Source: Streptomyces cinnamoneus
Lineage (GTDB): Bacteria > Actinomycetota > Actinomycetes > Streptomycetales > Streptomycetaceae
Assembly (NCBI RefSeq): GCF_014650495.1
Contig: NZ_BMVB01000003.1
Coordinates: forward strand, 402,794 to 466,793
Direction of reading: 5' to 3'
Length of the DNA: 64,000 bases
Shown: positions 1-8,392 of the stretch, piece after piece
Numbering within the stretch: position 1 is the first letter of the stretch
Layout of the letters: each line of letters opens with the position of its first letter
Notes under the pieces: model-generated
Seen by the model: the letters and a program-made list of their open reading frames with translations, nothing else
What the model was told of the DNA's origin: nothing
The model's database searches: none
Translations under genes and position numbers: made by a program

Positions 1-226
1 AGACCATGGGGCTGCCACCGGTCTGGATCCGCCGGAGGGCGTCGAGCACGCCCATGCGCTCCAGCACGGTCAGGTGCGTGTCACCGCGGAAGTCGACGGC
101 CTGCCCGCCTTCGCGCAGGCCCGGGGCCAGCTCGACGACCGTCACGTCGAAGCCGTGGCGGCCGAGCCAGTACGCCAGCGCCGGACCGGCGATGCTCGCA
201 CCCGAGATCAGAACCTTCTCGCCCAT
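1..226 (-). CDS. FAD-dependent monooxygenase, N-terminal fragment
   Basis: This is the first 75 residues of a flavoprotein that runs off the left edge of the window. The start reads MGEKVLISGASIAGPALAYW, a Rossmann FAD-binding segment in which the glycine motif is GASIAG, followed by a VVE acidic strand end and GGQAVDFRG. These are typical of the PheA/TetX-like (PF01494) aromatic hydroxylases of Streptomyces. The ATG has an AAGGGG ribosome site about 7 nt upstream. It is divergent from the TetR gene at 328, a common arrangement in which the regulator controls the oxygenase. The substrate cannot be inferred from the fragment. Confidence 0.85.
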   Translation of the reverse strand, partial: MGEKVLISGASIAGPALAYWLGRHGFDVTVVELAPGLREGGQAVDFRGDTHLTVLERMGVLDALRRIQTGGSPMV

Positions 227-274
227 GGGACCCACCCCTTCAATAACTGCGTCCGGCGGACACTGTTTCTTGAT

Positions 275-291
275 TGTGTACGGTAGACACA
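275..291. promoter_or_regulatory. Candidate TetR operator between monooxygenase and regulator
   Basis: TGTGTACGGTAGACACA has 5-bp inverted arms (TGTGT/ACACA) around a 7-nt centre. It lies midway in the 101-nt divergent intergenic region between the monooxygenase and the TetR gene. Position and symmetry fit an operator for the adjacent regulator, but this is inference. Confidence 0.45.
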
Positions 292-327
292 GTTTTGGAT
301 TCCCGCAAGAAGACAAGAGGAGAGGTC

Positions 328-1026
328 ATGGCCGACGACGTGATGCGGCTGCTCTGGGGCCCGCATCCCCAGCCCAAGCGCGGCCCCAAGCCGGCGCTGA
401 CCCTCGACGGCATCGCCCGCGCGGGCGTCACGATCGCCGACGCGGAGGGCCTGTCCGCCCTGTCGATGCAGCGGCTGGCGGAGCAGCTCGGGAAGACGAA
501 GATGTCGCTGTACCGCTACGTCCCGGGCAGGGCGGAGCTCGTCGCGCTGATGGTGGAGACGGCGATCGCCGCTGCGCCGGAACCCGCGGCCGGCGACTGG
601 CGCGCCCGTCTGACGGGCTGGTCCCGCGCCCTCGCCGGGGTCTTCGCCCGCCACCCCTGGCTGCTGGACGCAACGGTCGGGCCGCGCCTCATGGGGCCGA
701 ACGAGCTGTCCTGGATGGAGCACGCGCTGGCCGCGCTGGACGGAACGGGGCTCACGGGCGCCGAGCGCCTGGACGCGGTGGTCCTGCTGACCAGCCACGT
801 CCGCGGCATCGCCCTCCAGTCACGCGCGACCGGCGCGGAAGGGCCCGAGGCCCAACTCATGGCGGCTCTGGGCGAGGTGATGCGGAAACATGGCGACGGC
901 TACCCGTCCCTGCTGTCCGCCATGGCCTCTGCGGCCGAGCCCCTCGCCCAGGACCAGGCCCTGGCCTTCGGCCTGGAGCGGATCCTGGACGGCCTGGAGG
1001 CGCTGATCACGCGGCGCGCGGGGTAG
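328..1026 (+). CDS. TetR family transcriptional regulator
   Basis: A 232-aa DNA-binding regulator. Residues 15-70 hold the TetR helix-turn-helix, including AEQLGKTKMSLYRYVPGRAE, whose YRYV recognition-helix end is typical of the subgroup with a TetR_C_1-like C-terminal domain. The ATG at 328 is chosen because AGAGGAGA lies just upstream. An upstream in-frame TTG at 274 would place the candidate operator inside the gene and lacks a ribosome site. It is divergent from the FAD monooxygenase and probably represses both; the ligand is unknown. Confidence 0.9.
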   Translation: MADDVMRLLWGPHPQPKRGPKPALTLDGIARAGVTIADAEGLSALSMQRLAEQLGKTKMSLYRYVPGRAELVALMVETAIAAAPEPAAGDWRARLTGWSRALAGVFARHPWLLDATVGPRLMGPNELSWMEHALAALDGTGLTGAERLDAVVLLTSHVRGIALQSRATGAEGPEAQLMAALGEVMRKHGDGYPSLLSAMASAAEPLAQDQALAFGLERILDGLEALITRRAG

Positions 1027-1114
1027 CCGATCGGGCGGGGGCGACCGGGTGGGAGCGATCGGGTGGGGCGGCCACTCGGCGTCGTCCCGTGGCCGCCCGT
1101 GTGCGAAGCCGGCC

Positions 1115-1930
1115 TCAGAACGCCGAGTTGGCGAACCAGCGCGTCAGCAGCTCCTCGTCCCCCCGGACCTCGAAGGCGTCCGAACGCCGGTCGAGACGGC
1201 CGTACATGAGGAGAAGCAGGTCCCCGGCCGTTCCCTGCACGGCGGCGTCCGCAGCATCCGCGACGTCTGCGGCGCCCTCGTCGCCCCCGTCGATACCGTC
1301 GATGCCGAAGCCGTCGGGCCGGAGACGGACCAGCCAGTCGCCGTCGGTGTCGGTGCAGCGGAAGCGCACCGTTTCGCCGTCACCCCGGAGGTCGGCGACC
1401 TTGGGGGCGAAGAACGCGGCGAAGGGCAGGTTGACCAGGAACTCGTCCACACCGTCGGTCGCGAGGTCGCGGTCGATCACCGGTCGCAGTCCCAGCGCGA
1501 GCTCCGCGTCGGCCCGGTGGACCAGGGTCTCGAACAGCATCCGCCGCACCCAGAACCTCGCATGCTGGTCGGCGCCCCACGCCCACATCGGGGCGTCCGG
1601 GTCGGTGACCGCGAAGACGCTCCGGGCCTCGGCCGCACTCGCCGCGAGCCAGTCGGCGTAGCCGTCCTCGTGAGCCGGCAGCTGCAGGTCGACGTCACGG
1701 CTCCGCGGAGCCTCCTGGACGAGCTGCCGCAGCAATACGGAGAACCAGCGCTGCACGCTGCCGGCGTGCCGGACCAGGTCCACGAGCGTCCAGCCCGGGC
1801 AGCCGGGCACCGGGGCCGCCAGGTCTGCGCCCTTGACCACCTCCACGAACCTGGCGGTCTCCGCCTCGATGGCATCACGGTGGGCCGCAGGGGCAGACGC
1901 CCAGTTCGAACGACCCGAATGATTCGACAT
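1115..1930 (-). CDS. Maleylpyruvate isomerase family mycothiol-dependent enzyme
   Basis: A 271-aa protein. The N-terminal half (residues 15-155) has the DinB-like four-helix fold signature of mycothiol-dependent enzymes: an early AHRDAIEAET helix, PGCPGWTLVDLVRHAGSVQRW with a metal-binding histidine, and a later FETLVHRADAELAL containing the second histidine. The C-terminal half resembles the MDMPI C-terminal domain. Members isomerise or conjugate electrophiles using mycothiol, the actinobacterial thiol. It stands alone; neighbours do not reveal a substrate. The ribosome site is weak (GAAAGA). Confidence 0.88.
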   Translation of the reverse strand: MSNHSGRSNWASAPAAHRDAIEAETARFVEVVKGADLAAPVPGCPGWTLVDLVRHAGSVQRWFSVLLRQLVQEAPRSRDVDLQLPAHEDGYADWLAASAAEARSVFAVTDPDAPMWAWGADQHARFWVRRMLFETLVHRADAELALGLRPVIDRDLATDGVDEFLVNLPFAAFFAPKVADLRGDGETVRFRCTDTDGDWLVRLRPDGFGIDGIDGGDEGAADVADAADAAVQGTAGDLLLLMYGRLDRRSDAFEVRGDEELLTRWFANSAF

Positions 1931-2166
1931 GTGTCTTTCGCCGCGCTTCCTGGCTTCCGGCCCGGCGATCCGGCCTGCCGGGCATCTCGGTGCAGCGTTT
2001 CACAGCGGTGCGGCGGAGTACGCGGCCACCCACCCGGGTCGGCGCCGGTAGCGGGCCCGGGACGGGTCGATGATGATCGTGGAGGGCCGGACCGTCCGGC
2101 CCTGAACACGACGTACACGGGCACCCCCGGCTCCGCGCACGGTCGACCCCGCCACCCGGAGGGCTC

Positions 2167-3684
2167 ATGACGCCTCCACGAGCCGCAGTGCCGCGTCTGA
2201 TCCACCGGCACCGCTCGGCGACGGCCACCGGGGCCGGCCCGGACCGGGCCGGGAGCCTCCGGCTGAGCTTGCTCCTGGGCCTCCTGCTCTTCGCGGTGTA
2301 CGCGGCAGTGTCGGTCCGCCGCCAGCAGCGGATGCTGACGGCGGGTTACGACCTGGGCATCTTCGAGCAGACCGTCCGCTCCTACGCCCACGGACACCTG
2401 CCCGTCGTGGAGCTCAAGGGTCCCGGCTTCCAGGAACTGGGCGACCATTTCTCTCCCATCCTGGCGACCCTGGCGCCGTTCTACCGCCTCTGGCCTTCAC
2501 CGCTCGTCCTGCTGCTGGCCCAGGCCGCCCTGATGGCCGTGGCCGTCGTGCCCCTCACCCGGTGGGCGCAGCGCGACCTGGGGACGAGGCCGGCCGTGGT
2601 GATCGGGCTGGGGTACGGCCTGTCCTGGGGCATCGCCTCCGCCGTGGGCTTCGACTTCCACGAGGTCTGCTTCGCCGTCCCGCTCCTGGCGTTCTCCCTG
2701 ACGGCGCTCGGCCAGGGCCGCCTGCGGGCCGCGGCACTGTGGGCGCTGCCCCTGCTGCTCGTCAAGGAAGACCTGGGGCTGACCGTCGCGGTGACCGGCG
2801 CCCTCATCGCCTGGCGCGGGGGCCGCCGGCTGGGCGCCGCCCTCGCCGTGGCCGGCCTCGCCGGCACGCTCCTGGAGGTGCTGGTGGTCGTCCCGGCCTT
2901 CCGGCAGGGGGACTTCACCTATCTGGGCATGCTCTCCGCGCCCGCCGGAACGCCTTCCGGTGCGACCGGCCAGGTGTACAGGTACACGCTCGGCCTGTTC
3001 GCGCCCGGGGACAAGGTCCTCACCCTGATCCTCCTGCTCGCCCCGACCGCGTTCCTCGCCGTGCGCTCACCGCTGCTCTGGGCCGTCGTGCCCACCCTCG
3101 GCTGGCGGTTCACCTCCGGCAACCCCCTCTTCTGGGGCACCGGCTTCCACTACAGCGCCGTGCTCATGCCGATCGTCTTCGCCGCATACGTGGACGCCCT
3201 CACCCGGCGCCCGGCCGGTACGCGCAACGGGCGGGACCAGCGGGACGGTAGCGACGGGCGGGATCGGCAAGGCACGCGGGACCGGCGCGCGAGGCGGTAC
3301 AGCCTGATCGTCACCGCGCTCGTCTCCGCCCTGCTCCTGCCCCTCTTCCCACTCTTCCAGCTCGCACGCCCCGGCACCTGGCGCACCGCCCCGCGTGTCG
3401 CCACCGCCCACCGGATCATGCACCTGATCCCGGACGGGGCCACCGTCGGCGCGTCCAACCGCCTGGCTCCCCAGCTGGCCAACCGCACCACGGTCTCGGT
3501 GTTCGGCTTCTCCGGGAGCCGCCCCGACCCACAGTGGCTCATGCTCGACACCGTGCCCCCGACGGGCTGGCCGATCGGCGAAGCCGACCAGGCCCGGCTG
3601 ATCGAGGAAGCCCGTACCCACGGCTACGGCATCACCGCCCGGGCGGCCGGCTACCTTCTCCTCCACCGCACCGCACACCCGTGA
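2167..3684 (+). CDS. DUF2079 family polytopic membrane protein
   Basis: A 505-aa integral membrane protein. After a basic N terminus and a first membrane segment (about residues 33-50) comes the DUF2079 hallmark AGYDLGIFEQTVRSYAHG, then GDHFSPILATLAPFYRLWPS in the first extracellular loop. About ten further hydrophobic segments follow, with a basic, Gly/Arg/Asp-rich cytoplasmic loop near residues 355-380. The family is thought to be related to GT-C type glycosyltransferases, but no activity has been shown that I know of. The ATG has GGAGGG upstream. It converges with the kinase gene at 3724. Confidence 0.88.
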   Translation: MTPPRAAVPRLIHRHRSATATGAGPDRAGSLRLSLLLGLLLFAVYAAVSVRRQQRMLTAGYDLGIFEQTVRSYAHGHLPVVELKGPGFQELGDHFSPILATLAPFYRLWPSPLVLLLAQAALMAVAVVPLTRWAQRDLGTRPAVVIGLGYGLSWGIASAVGFDFHEVCFAVPLLAFSLTALGQGRLRAAALWALPLLLVKEDLGLTVAVTGALIAWRGGRRLGAALAVAGLAGTLLEVLVVVPAFRQGDFTYLGMLSAPAGTPSGATGQVYRYTLGLFAPGDKVLTLILLLAPTAFLAVRSPLLWAVVPTLGWRFTSGNPLFWGTGFHYSAVLMPIVFAAYVDALTRRPAGTRNGRDQRDGSDGRDRQGTRDRRARRYSLIVTALVSALLLPLFPLFQLARPGTWRTAPRVATAHRIMHLIPDGATVGASNRLAPQLANRTTVSVFGFSGSRPDPQWLMLDTVPPTGWPIGEADQARLIEEARTHGYGITARAAGYLLLHRTAHP

Positions 3685-3723
3685 GGCCCTCTCCCCGGCC
3701 GCCGGAACCGCGAACCGGCGCCT

Positions 3724-4641
3724 TCACCGCTGCCGCCGTGCCTGGCGTTCTCCCAGCACCGCCCGGATCACGTGCCGGGCGTTGTCCGCCATCGCCGGGT
3801 TCGTCTTCCGGTAGTACGGCAGGGCGATCAGCGCCTGCGAGAGCGTCCGGCCCCGGCCGCGGCTCCAGGTCGCGTCGTCCACGCCGAGCGCCTCGCGGAA
3901 GACCCCTCTCGCTCCGGCGGGCAGGAGGTTCCACGCGGGGAACAGGTCGCAGGCCGGATCGCCCACTCCCATGCACCCGAAGTCGATCACCGACGTCAGC
4001 CTGCCGCCGTCCACCAGCAGATTGCCCGGCATCAGATCGGCGTGCAGCCACACCGGCGGCCCGTCCCAGGCCGGGGCCTGCAGCGCGTCCTCCCACACAG
4101 CGGCAACGGCATCGCAGTCGACGCCCTCCTGCGGGATCCCGCGCAGTTCCTCGATCGCCGCCCTGGTCGACGCGTCGAGCGAGGCGAGCGGGCCGCCGCG
4201 GTGGGCCCGCGGCGCCCCCGGCAGGGTGATGCTCCGCATGGCCGCCACGAACCCGGCAAGGTCCCCGGCCAGCAGCACGGGCTCGCTCAGCGCCCCCGCC
4301 TCGGGGGTCTCCCCCGCCATCCACCGGTACACCGACCACGGCCACGGATATCCCTCGGCGGGCTCCCCCGCCCCGAGCACCTCGGGGACGGCCGTGGGCA
4401 GCCGGGCCCCGAGGCGGGGCAGCCACTCCCGCTCCGCCAGTACGTCCCCGGCTCCGCCCTGTACCAGCGGCAGCCGGACGACCCTGTCGTCGCCGAGGCG
4501 GTACATGGCGTTGACGGTGCCACCGGACGGAAACCGCTCGACCGTCTGCCCCGCCCACTGCGGGAACTGCCCCTCGATCAGCCGCCGCACGAGGTCCTCG
4601 TCGATGGGGTGCCGGCCGGGATGCATCTGCCCTGTGCTCAT
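3724..4641 (-). CDS. Aminoglycoside phosphotransferase family kinase
   Basis: A 305-aa protein kinase-like small-molecule kinase. It carries FPSGGTVNAMYRLGDDRVVRLP as the nucleotide loop, WLHADLMPGNLLV around residue 200 (catalytic HxD and metal-binding Asn) and VIDFGCMGVGDPACDL around residue 220 (DFG metal site). This pattern is common in Streptomyces proteins annotated as aminoglycoside phosphotransferases, most of which have no proven drug substrate. The start at 4641 (MSTGQMHPG) is chosen by homology to the usual N terminus; the ribosome site is poor, and ATG at 4626 is an alternative. Resistance should not be assumed. Confidence 0.85.
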   Translation of the reverse strand: MSTGQMHPGRHPIDEDLVRRLIEGQFPQWAGQTVERFPSGGTVNAMYRLGDDRVVRLPLVQGGAGDVLAEREWLPRLGARLPTAVPEVLGAGEPAEGYPWPWSVYRWMAGETPEAGALSEPVLLAGDLAGFVAAMRSITLPGAPRAHRGGPLASLDASTRAAIEELRGIPQEGVDCDAVAAVWEDALQAPAWDGPPVWLHADLMPGNLLVDGGRLTSVIDFGCMGVGDPACDLFPAWNLLPAGARGVFREALGVDDATWSRGRGRTLSQALIALPYYRKTNPAMADNARHVIRAVLGERQARRQR

Positions 4642-4718
4642 GGGCGGCCATCCGATCGCCGGAGGCCGACGGGCGTCAAACACTTTTCCGGCCCTCGGCC
4701 GCCGGTCTCCGACCGGTG

Positions 4719-5330
4719 TCAGGCCGCCCGGAGGGCGTCGCAGGAGCAGTGGCGGAATTCCAGGCCGAGCTCGTGGTCCACGGCCTCGCTCGTGCGCGTG
4801 GCGGCGGCACTGACCTCTTCCCAGGAACCGTACTTGGCGTACAGCTGGTCTGCCGTCGGGCCGAGAGGGTTGCCGTACTTCGCCTGGTTGCGCGCCTCCA
4901 GCTCCGCGACCTGTTGCGGGGTCATGCCGGCGCGGACGATGTCCTTGGCGTCGTTGCGCATCTGGACCAGCGTGCGGGCGATGTCCTCCTCCGAGCGCCC
5001 TCGGGCCCGCATCCTGCACGCCTTGCGCTCCATGTCCTCCAGCAGCCCGTGGTAGCGGATCCGCTGTTCACGGGAGACCCTGCGCTCCTTCGGCGTCTCG
5101 CTGCGGATCATGCACACGACGGGTTCCGGGCTGGTGCAGGGGCCTTTGTCCGGGGGCGCCTGGGAGAGGGGGGCGACGATGACCGAACCACAGGCGGCCG
5201 GTGTGCAGCCGGTGGTCGTCTGCGCAGCGGATGCGGGGGCGACGGCGGCCAGTACGGCGTGAGCGGCCAGTACGGCGGGGACGATGCGACGGGCCAGAAG
5301 GCGCAGCGGGGGCAGGGCGGGCAGTGGCAT
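4719..5330 (-). CDS. Secreted protein of unknown function
   Basis: A 203-aa protein that I do not recognise. It starts with a Sec signal peptide (two Arg, then a long Ala/Val/Leu core ending PASAAQ, cut near residue 37). The mature part has five or more cysteines (GCTPAACGS, GPCTSPEPVVCMI, ERKACRM and a C-terminal HCSCDALRA) and a charged helical middle, so disulphides are likely. ATG at 5330 is preceded by AAGGA at ideal distance, which favours it over longer in-frame starts. It stands alone between the kinase gene and the type III PKS, all on the minus strand. Confidence 0.65.
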   Translation of the reverse strand: MPLPALPPLRLLARRIVPAVLAAHAVLAAVAPASAAQTTTGCTPAACGSVIVAPLSQAPPDKGPCTSPEPVVCMIRSETPKERRVSREQRIRYHGLLEDMERKACRMRARGRSEEDIARTLVQMRNDAKDIVRAGMTPQQVAELEARNQAKYGNPLGPTADQLYAKYGSWEEVSAAATRTSEAVDHELGLEFRHCSCDALRAA

Positions 5331-5469
5331 GTGCCCATCCTTAAAGCAGCCGCTGGGTCGTACTCGGCGCAACAGGCTTGCACTACTCCCTGTGGGGAGC
5401 AGGCTCCACTCCATGGGTGCAACGAGCACCTCGTACCCCTCGCGGCCTCACCAGGTGCTCACCGGGTAC

Positions 5470-6558
5470 TCACCAGCGGAGGAGGAGAAGCTCGACGGTG
5501 AAGCCGGGGCCGAAGGCCATGAGCACACCGTGGGATCCGGGAGCCGGGCCGGGAGGTGTGGACATGGTTCTGCGGAGGACGTCGAGGACGGAGGCGGAGG
5601 AGATGTTGCCGTGTTCGGCCAGCGAGGCGCGTGTGTGCGTGAGTGCGGCGGGCGACAGGCCGAGGGAGCGGCACACCGCGTCGATGATCTTCGGGCCGCC
5701 GGGGTGGACGACCCAGGTGGCGATGGACCGGGTGGTCACGTGGTGGTCGGCGAGGAAGGCGTGCACCTCGTCCGGGAGGTGCTTCTCGATGACGTCGGGC
5801 GTGTCCGGGGAGAGGAAGACGGCGAAGCCGTTGCTGCCCACGCGCATGCCCATGAGGTGCTCGGTGCCGGGATGGAGGAAGCTGTGGGTGGCCAGCAGGG
5901 CCGGGCCGGGGGCCGCCTGGGCGCGGTGGGCGCCGAAGGCCACGACGGCGGCGCCGGCGTCACCGAAGAGGCTGGTCGCCACGAGATTGGGTGGCGAGGT
6001 GTCCGTGCACTGGAAGTCCAGCGAGCACAGCTCGACGGACACCAGGACGGCCACCCGGTCCGGGAAGGCCCTCAGGTAGTCGTGGACTCGCGCGAGACCT
6101 GCGGCCCCGCCGGCGCACCCCAGGCCGAGCATGGGGATCCGGGTGACGTCCCGCGGGAGGCCGACGGTCTGGACGAGGCCGGCGTCGAAGGAGGGGATCG
6201 AGGCGCCCGTGGCGGTCGTGCTGACGATGGCTCCGACGTCCTCCGGTTGCACGCGGGCCGCCGCGAGGGCTCGGGTCAGGGCCTCCTGTCCCACCCGGGC
6301 GGCGGTGGCGGCCCACACCTCGTTGTACTCGGTGAAGCTGCGCCGGCGACGGTACTCGGCCAGGGGCAGGGACAGGTTGCGGTACTCGATGCCGGTGTGG
6401 GCGGCGATGCCGGTGAACTGCCGGCGCACCGCGGTGCCGGCGGACAGGAACGCTTCGCTGAACACGGCGGCGATGTCCTGCTGGCGGTGCCGGTGCGGTG
6501 GCGCGGCCACCGCGACGGAAGCCACCTGCGGACCCGGCGGGATCGCGTCACTGGTCAC
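5470..6558 (-). CDS. Type III polyketide synthase (chalcone synthase-like)
   Basis: A 362-aa homodimeric-type ketosynthase that condenses malonyl-CoA units onto a CoA starter without an acyl carrier protein. The thiolase-fold catalytic triad is visible: Cys148 in [14 protein letters not shown], His285 in VVHPGGPK and Asn318 in [11 protein letters not shown], with the C-terminal GFGPG-like loop as FGPGFTVE. The start is GTG at 6558, preceded by GGAGGTGAGGGACTT. Bacterial relatives make tetrahydroxynaphthalene, alkylpyrones (germicidins) or alkylresorcinols. None of the usual partner genes (P450, methyltransferase, UbiA) is adjacent, so the product is open. Confidence 0.93.
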   Translation of the reverse strand: MTSDAIPPGPQVASVAVAAPPHRHRQQDIAAVFSEAFLSAGTAVRRQFTGIAAHTGIEYRNLSLPLAEYRRRRSFTEYNEVWAATAARVGQEALTRALAAARVQPEDVGAIVSTTATGASIPSFDAGLVQTVGLPRDVTRIPMLGLGCAGGAAGLARVHDYLRAFPDRVAVLVSVELCSLDFQCTDTSPPNLVATSLFGDAGAAVVAFGAHRAQAAPGPALLATHSFLHPGTEHLMGMRVGSNGFAVFLSPDTPDVIEKHLPDEVHAFLADHHVTTRSIATWVVHPGGPKIIDAVCRSLGLSPAALTHTRASLAEHGNISSASVLDVLRRTMSTPPGPAPGSHGVLMAFGPGFTVELLLLRW

Positions 6559-6826
6559 AAGTCCCTCACCTCCGCAGGGCCGGGGCTCCGGCCGGTGGAA
6601 CAGCCCTTCACCATGGCGCGCGCCGTCGCGCGCGCACAGGGCGTGAAGCCGCTGCGAGGGGGCGCCCGGGACCGCACCGGGTGAAGGAGGCGCGTGCTGC
6701 GGCGCTGTGGTCGGCAGTGCTTCGGTGAGGCGGCGGGAACCCGGTGGAACCCCGGTGCCGGAGGGTAGCGAGATGACCGGAGAAGGCGCCGTTCCCAGCG
6801 CCGTGAAGCAGACCGAAGGGTGACCC

Positions 6827-7357
6827 ATGATGATCGGTAAGCGCGGCGTCCGGATCGCTCTGTGTTCCCTCGCCCTGGTCGCAGTGACCACCACGTGGGC
6901 CCCGGCCGGCCAGGCACACGCCCCTGCCCCGCTCGATTGCACGGGCAGAGAGAACATCACGTACGGAGGGCTCGGCCTTTCCTCCGCACCCACCTCGGTC
7001 ACCGTCGACGGGGTCTACCACTGCGCCGACCCGGCCGGTCACAGGATCACTGCGCAGTACCACACCGAGGGCACGACGACCGCAACATGCCTGCTCCTCG
7101 CCTCCAACCGGTCCCGGGAAAAGCTGCGCTACGCCGACGGCTCCACCTCGGTGATCGCCTACAGGAGCGGCCCGTCCGCCCGGCTCCTGGGCGTCAACAC
7201 CGCGGTGCTCGACGGCGTCGTCATCTCCGGCCGCGGCAAGGGATCCACCGCCAGGAAGGTCATCCAGACGCTCCCCGCGAGCCTGCCGACGGACTGCGTG
7301 CTGGCCGGAGGCATCCGTCACACCACGGCCTTCACCCACCTGAGCATCCACCCCTGA
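6827..7357 (+). CDS. Small secreted protein of unknown function
   Basis: A 176-aa protein with a clear Sec signal peptide (basic MMIGKRGVR, hydrophobic core to about residue 25, cleavage near QAHA). The mature domain of about 145 residues has four cysteines ([26 protein letters not shown]) and alternating hydrophobic residues suggesting a small disulphide-bonded beta domain. I do not recognise the family. Tandem ATG codons occur at 6827 and 6830, with GAAGGG upstream. It is transcribed divergently from the type III PKS across a 268-nt gap. Confidence 0.7.
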   Translation: MMIGKRGVRIALCSLALVAVTTTWAPAGQAHAPAPLDCTGRENITYGGLGLSSAPTSVTVDGVYHCADPAGHRITAQYHTEGTTTATCLLLASNRSREKLRYADGSTSVIAYRSGPSARLLGVNTAVLDGVVISGRGKGSTARKVIQTLPASLPTDCVLAGGIRHTTAFTHLSIHP

Positions 7358-7401
7358 CGCCGGGGACGCGTAATGATCTTTGTGATAGCTTCGGCGTCGC
7401 C

Positions 7402-7479
7402 GTGCACCACTGCACATTCGAGGAGGTGAGTCCGATCAACACTGTGACGCGTCGGGGCTCCCTCTTCTGCATGGCCTAG
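7402..7479 (+). promoter_or_regulatory. Possible leader mini-ORF upstream of the hydrolase gene
   Basis: A GTGCA/TGCAC inverted pair (7402-7415) is followed by a perfect AGGAGGTGA sequence at 7421 and a 17-codon open frame, 7426-7479, reading MSPINTVTRRGSLFCMA. The GTG at 7426 overlaps the Shine-Dalgarno itself, so initiation there is doubtful; GTG at 7444 would give an 11-codon peptide. It sits 42 nt ahead of the hydrolase start. A regulatory leader is possible but unproven. Confidence 0.3.
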
Positions 7480-7521
7480 GGAGCGCCCGCACAAGGCATT
7501 CCCGAAAGGCTTGAAACGCTG

Positions 7522-8250
7522 ATGCGCTTCACCTCCCAGACGTCGTCGGACGGCGTCACCGAACAGTTCTTCACCCTCGACGAGATCCCCGGCGTGCTGT
7601 GGACGCCGGAAGGCGCCTGCGGTACTCGTCCCCTGATTCTGCTGGGCCACGGCGGCGGGCAGCACAAGACGGCCCCCGGCACGGTGTCCCGCGCACGCCG
7701 CTACGCCGCCGAGGGTTTCGCGGTCGTCGCGATCGACGCGCCCCACCACGGCGACCGGCCCCAGGACGAGGAGTTCGGCCGGATAGCGGCCCGGATGCGG
7801 GCCGGCATGGCCGCCGGCGAGAGTCCGGGCGCACTGGTCGCCGGCGTGCACCACCATCTGGCCGGTCAGGCCGTCGCGGACTGGCAGGCGGTCCTGACTG
7901 CGGTCCAGCGCCTCGACCGGGTCGGCGTCGGCCCGGTGGGTTACTGCGGCATGTCGATGGGCTGCGGCCTCGGCATCCCGCTCATCGCCGCGGAGCCGCG
8001 GATCCGCGCCGCGGAGCTGGGCCTGCTCGGCGTGCACGGGCTGGCCGAGGACGCCGAGCGGATCACCGTGCCGGTGCAGTTCCTCGTCCAGTGGGACGAC
8101 CAGATGGTTCCGCGGGACGAAAGCCTGGCGCTGTTCGACGCCTTGGCCTCGGCTGAGAAAACCCTGCACGCCAACCCCGGCAGGCACGGGGAGGTGCCGG
8201 CGTTCGAAGTGGACAGCTCGCTGCGGTTCTTCGCCCGCCATCTGAGCTGA
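7522..8250 (+). CDS. Alpha/beta hydrolase, dienelactone hydrolase-like
   Basis: A 242-aa cytoplasmic hydrolase without a signal peptide. The oxyanion region is ILLGHGGGQHK (residues 39-49), the nucleophile elbow is GMSMG with Ser145, the acid is Asp192 or Asp193 in VQWDDQMVPRDE, and the base is His222 in GRHGEVPAFE. The WDDQ..PRDES layout is typical of dienelactone hydrolase-type enzymes and carboxylesterases. It ends at a strong terminator at 8269-8291, so it is probably monocistronic. The substrate is unknown. Confidence 0.88.
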   Translation: MRFTSQTSSDGVTEQFFTLDEIPGVLWTPEGACGTRPLILLGHGGGQHKTAPGTVSRARRYAAEGFAVVAIDAPHHGDRPQDEEFGRIAARMRAGMAAGESPGALVAGVHHHLAGQAVADWQAVLTAVQRLDRVGVGPVGYCGMSMGCGLGIPLIAAEPRIRAAELGLLGVHGLAEDAERITVPVQFLVQWDDQMVPRDESLALFDALASAEKTLHANPGRHGEVPAFEVDSSLRFFARHLS

Positions 8251-8268
8251 CACACGACACAGGGCAAA

Positions 8269-8291
8269 GGCAGGGAGTTCTCCTCCCTGCC
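8269..8291 (+). terminator. Intrinsic terminator after alpha/beta hydrolase
   Basis: A perfect 9-bp stem, GGCAGGGAG/CTCCCTGCC, with a 5-nt loop lies 18 nt after the hydrolase stop codon. There is no long T run, as is usual in Streptomyces. Confidence 0.8.
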
Positions 8292-8392
8292 CTTCTCAAC
8301 CTATAGCGCACCGGGGGGCTTGCGGCAAGACCCGGGTCGTGCCCCAGCATGGTCGGCCGAGGCCAGGACCTGCAGAAACGGGGATTTACGAC

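Noticed and set aside
3700..3720. A short CGCCGG/CCGGCG inverted repeat between the DUF2079 and kinase genes
   Set aside because: Six-bp GC arms are expected by chance at this composition; too weak to call a terminator.
3724..4641. Calling the kinase an aminoglycoside resistance gene
   Set aside because: The catalytic motifs fit the broad family only; most Streptomyces members are not resistance determinants and no context supports it.
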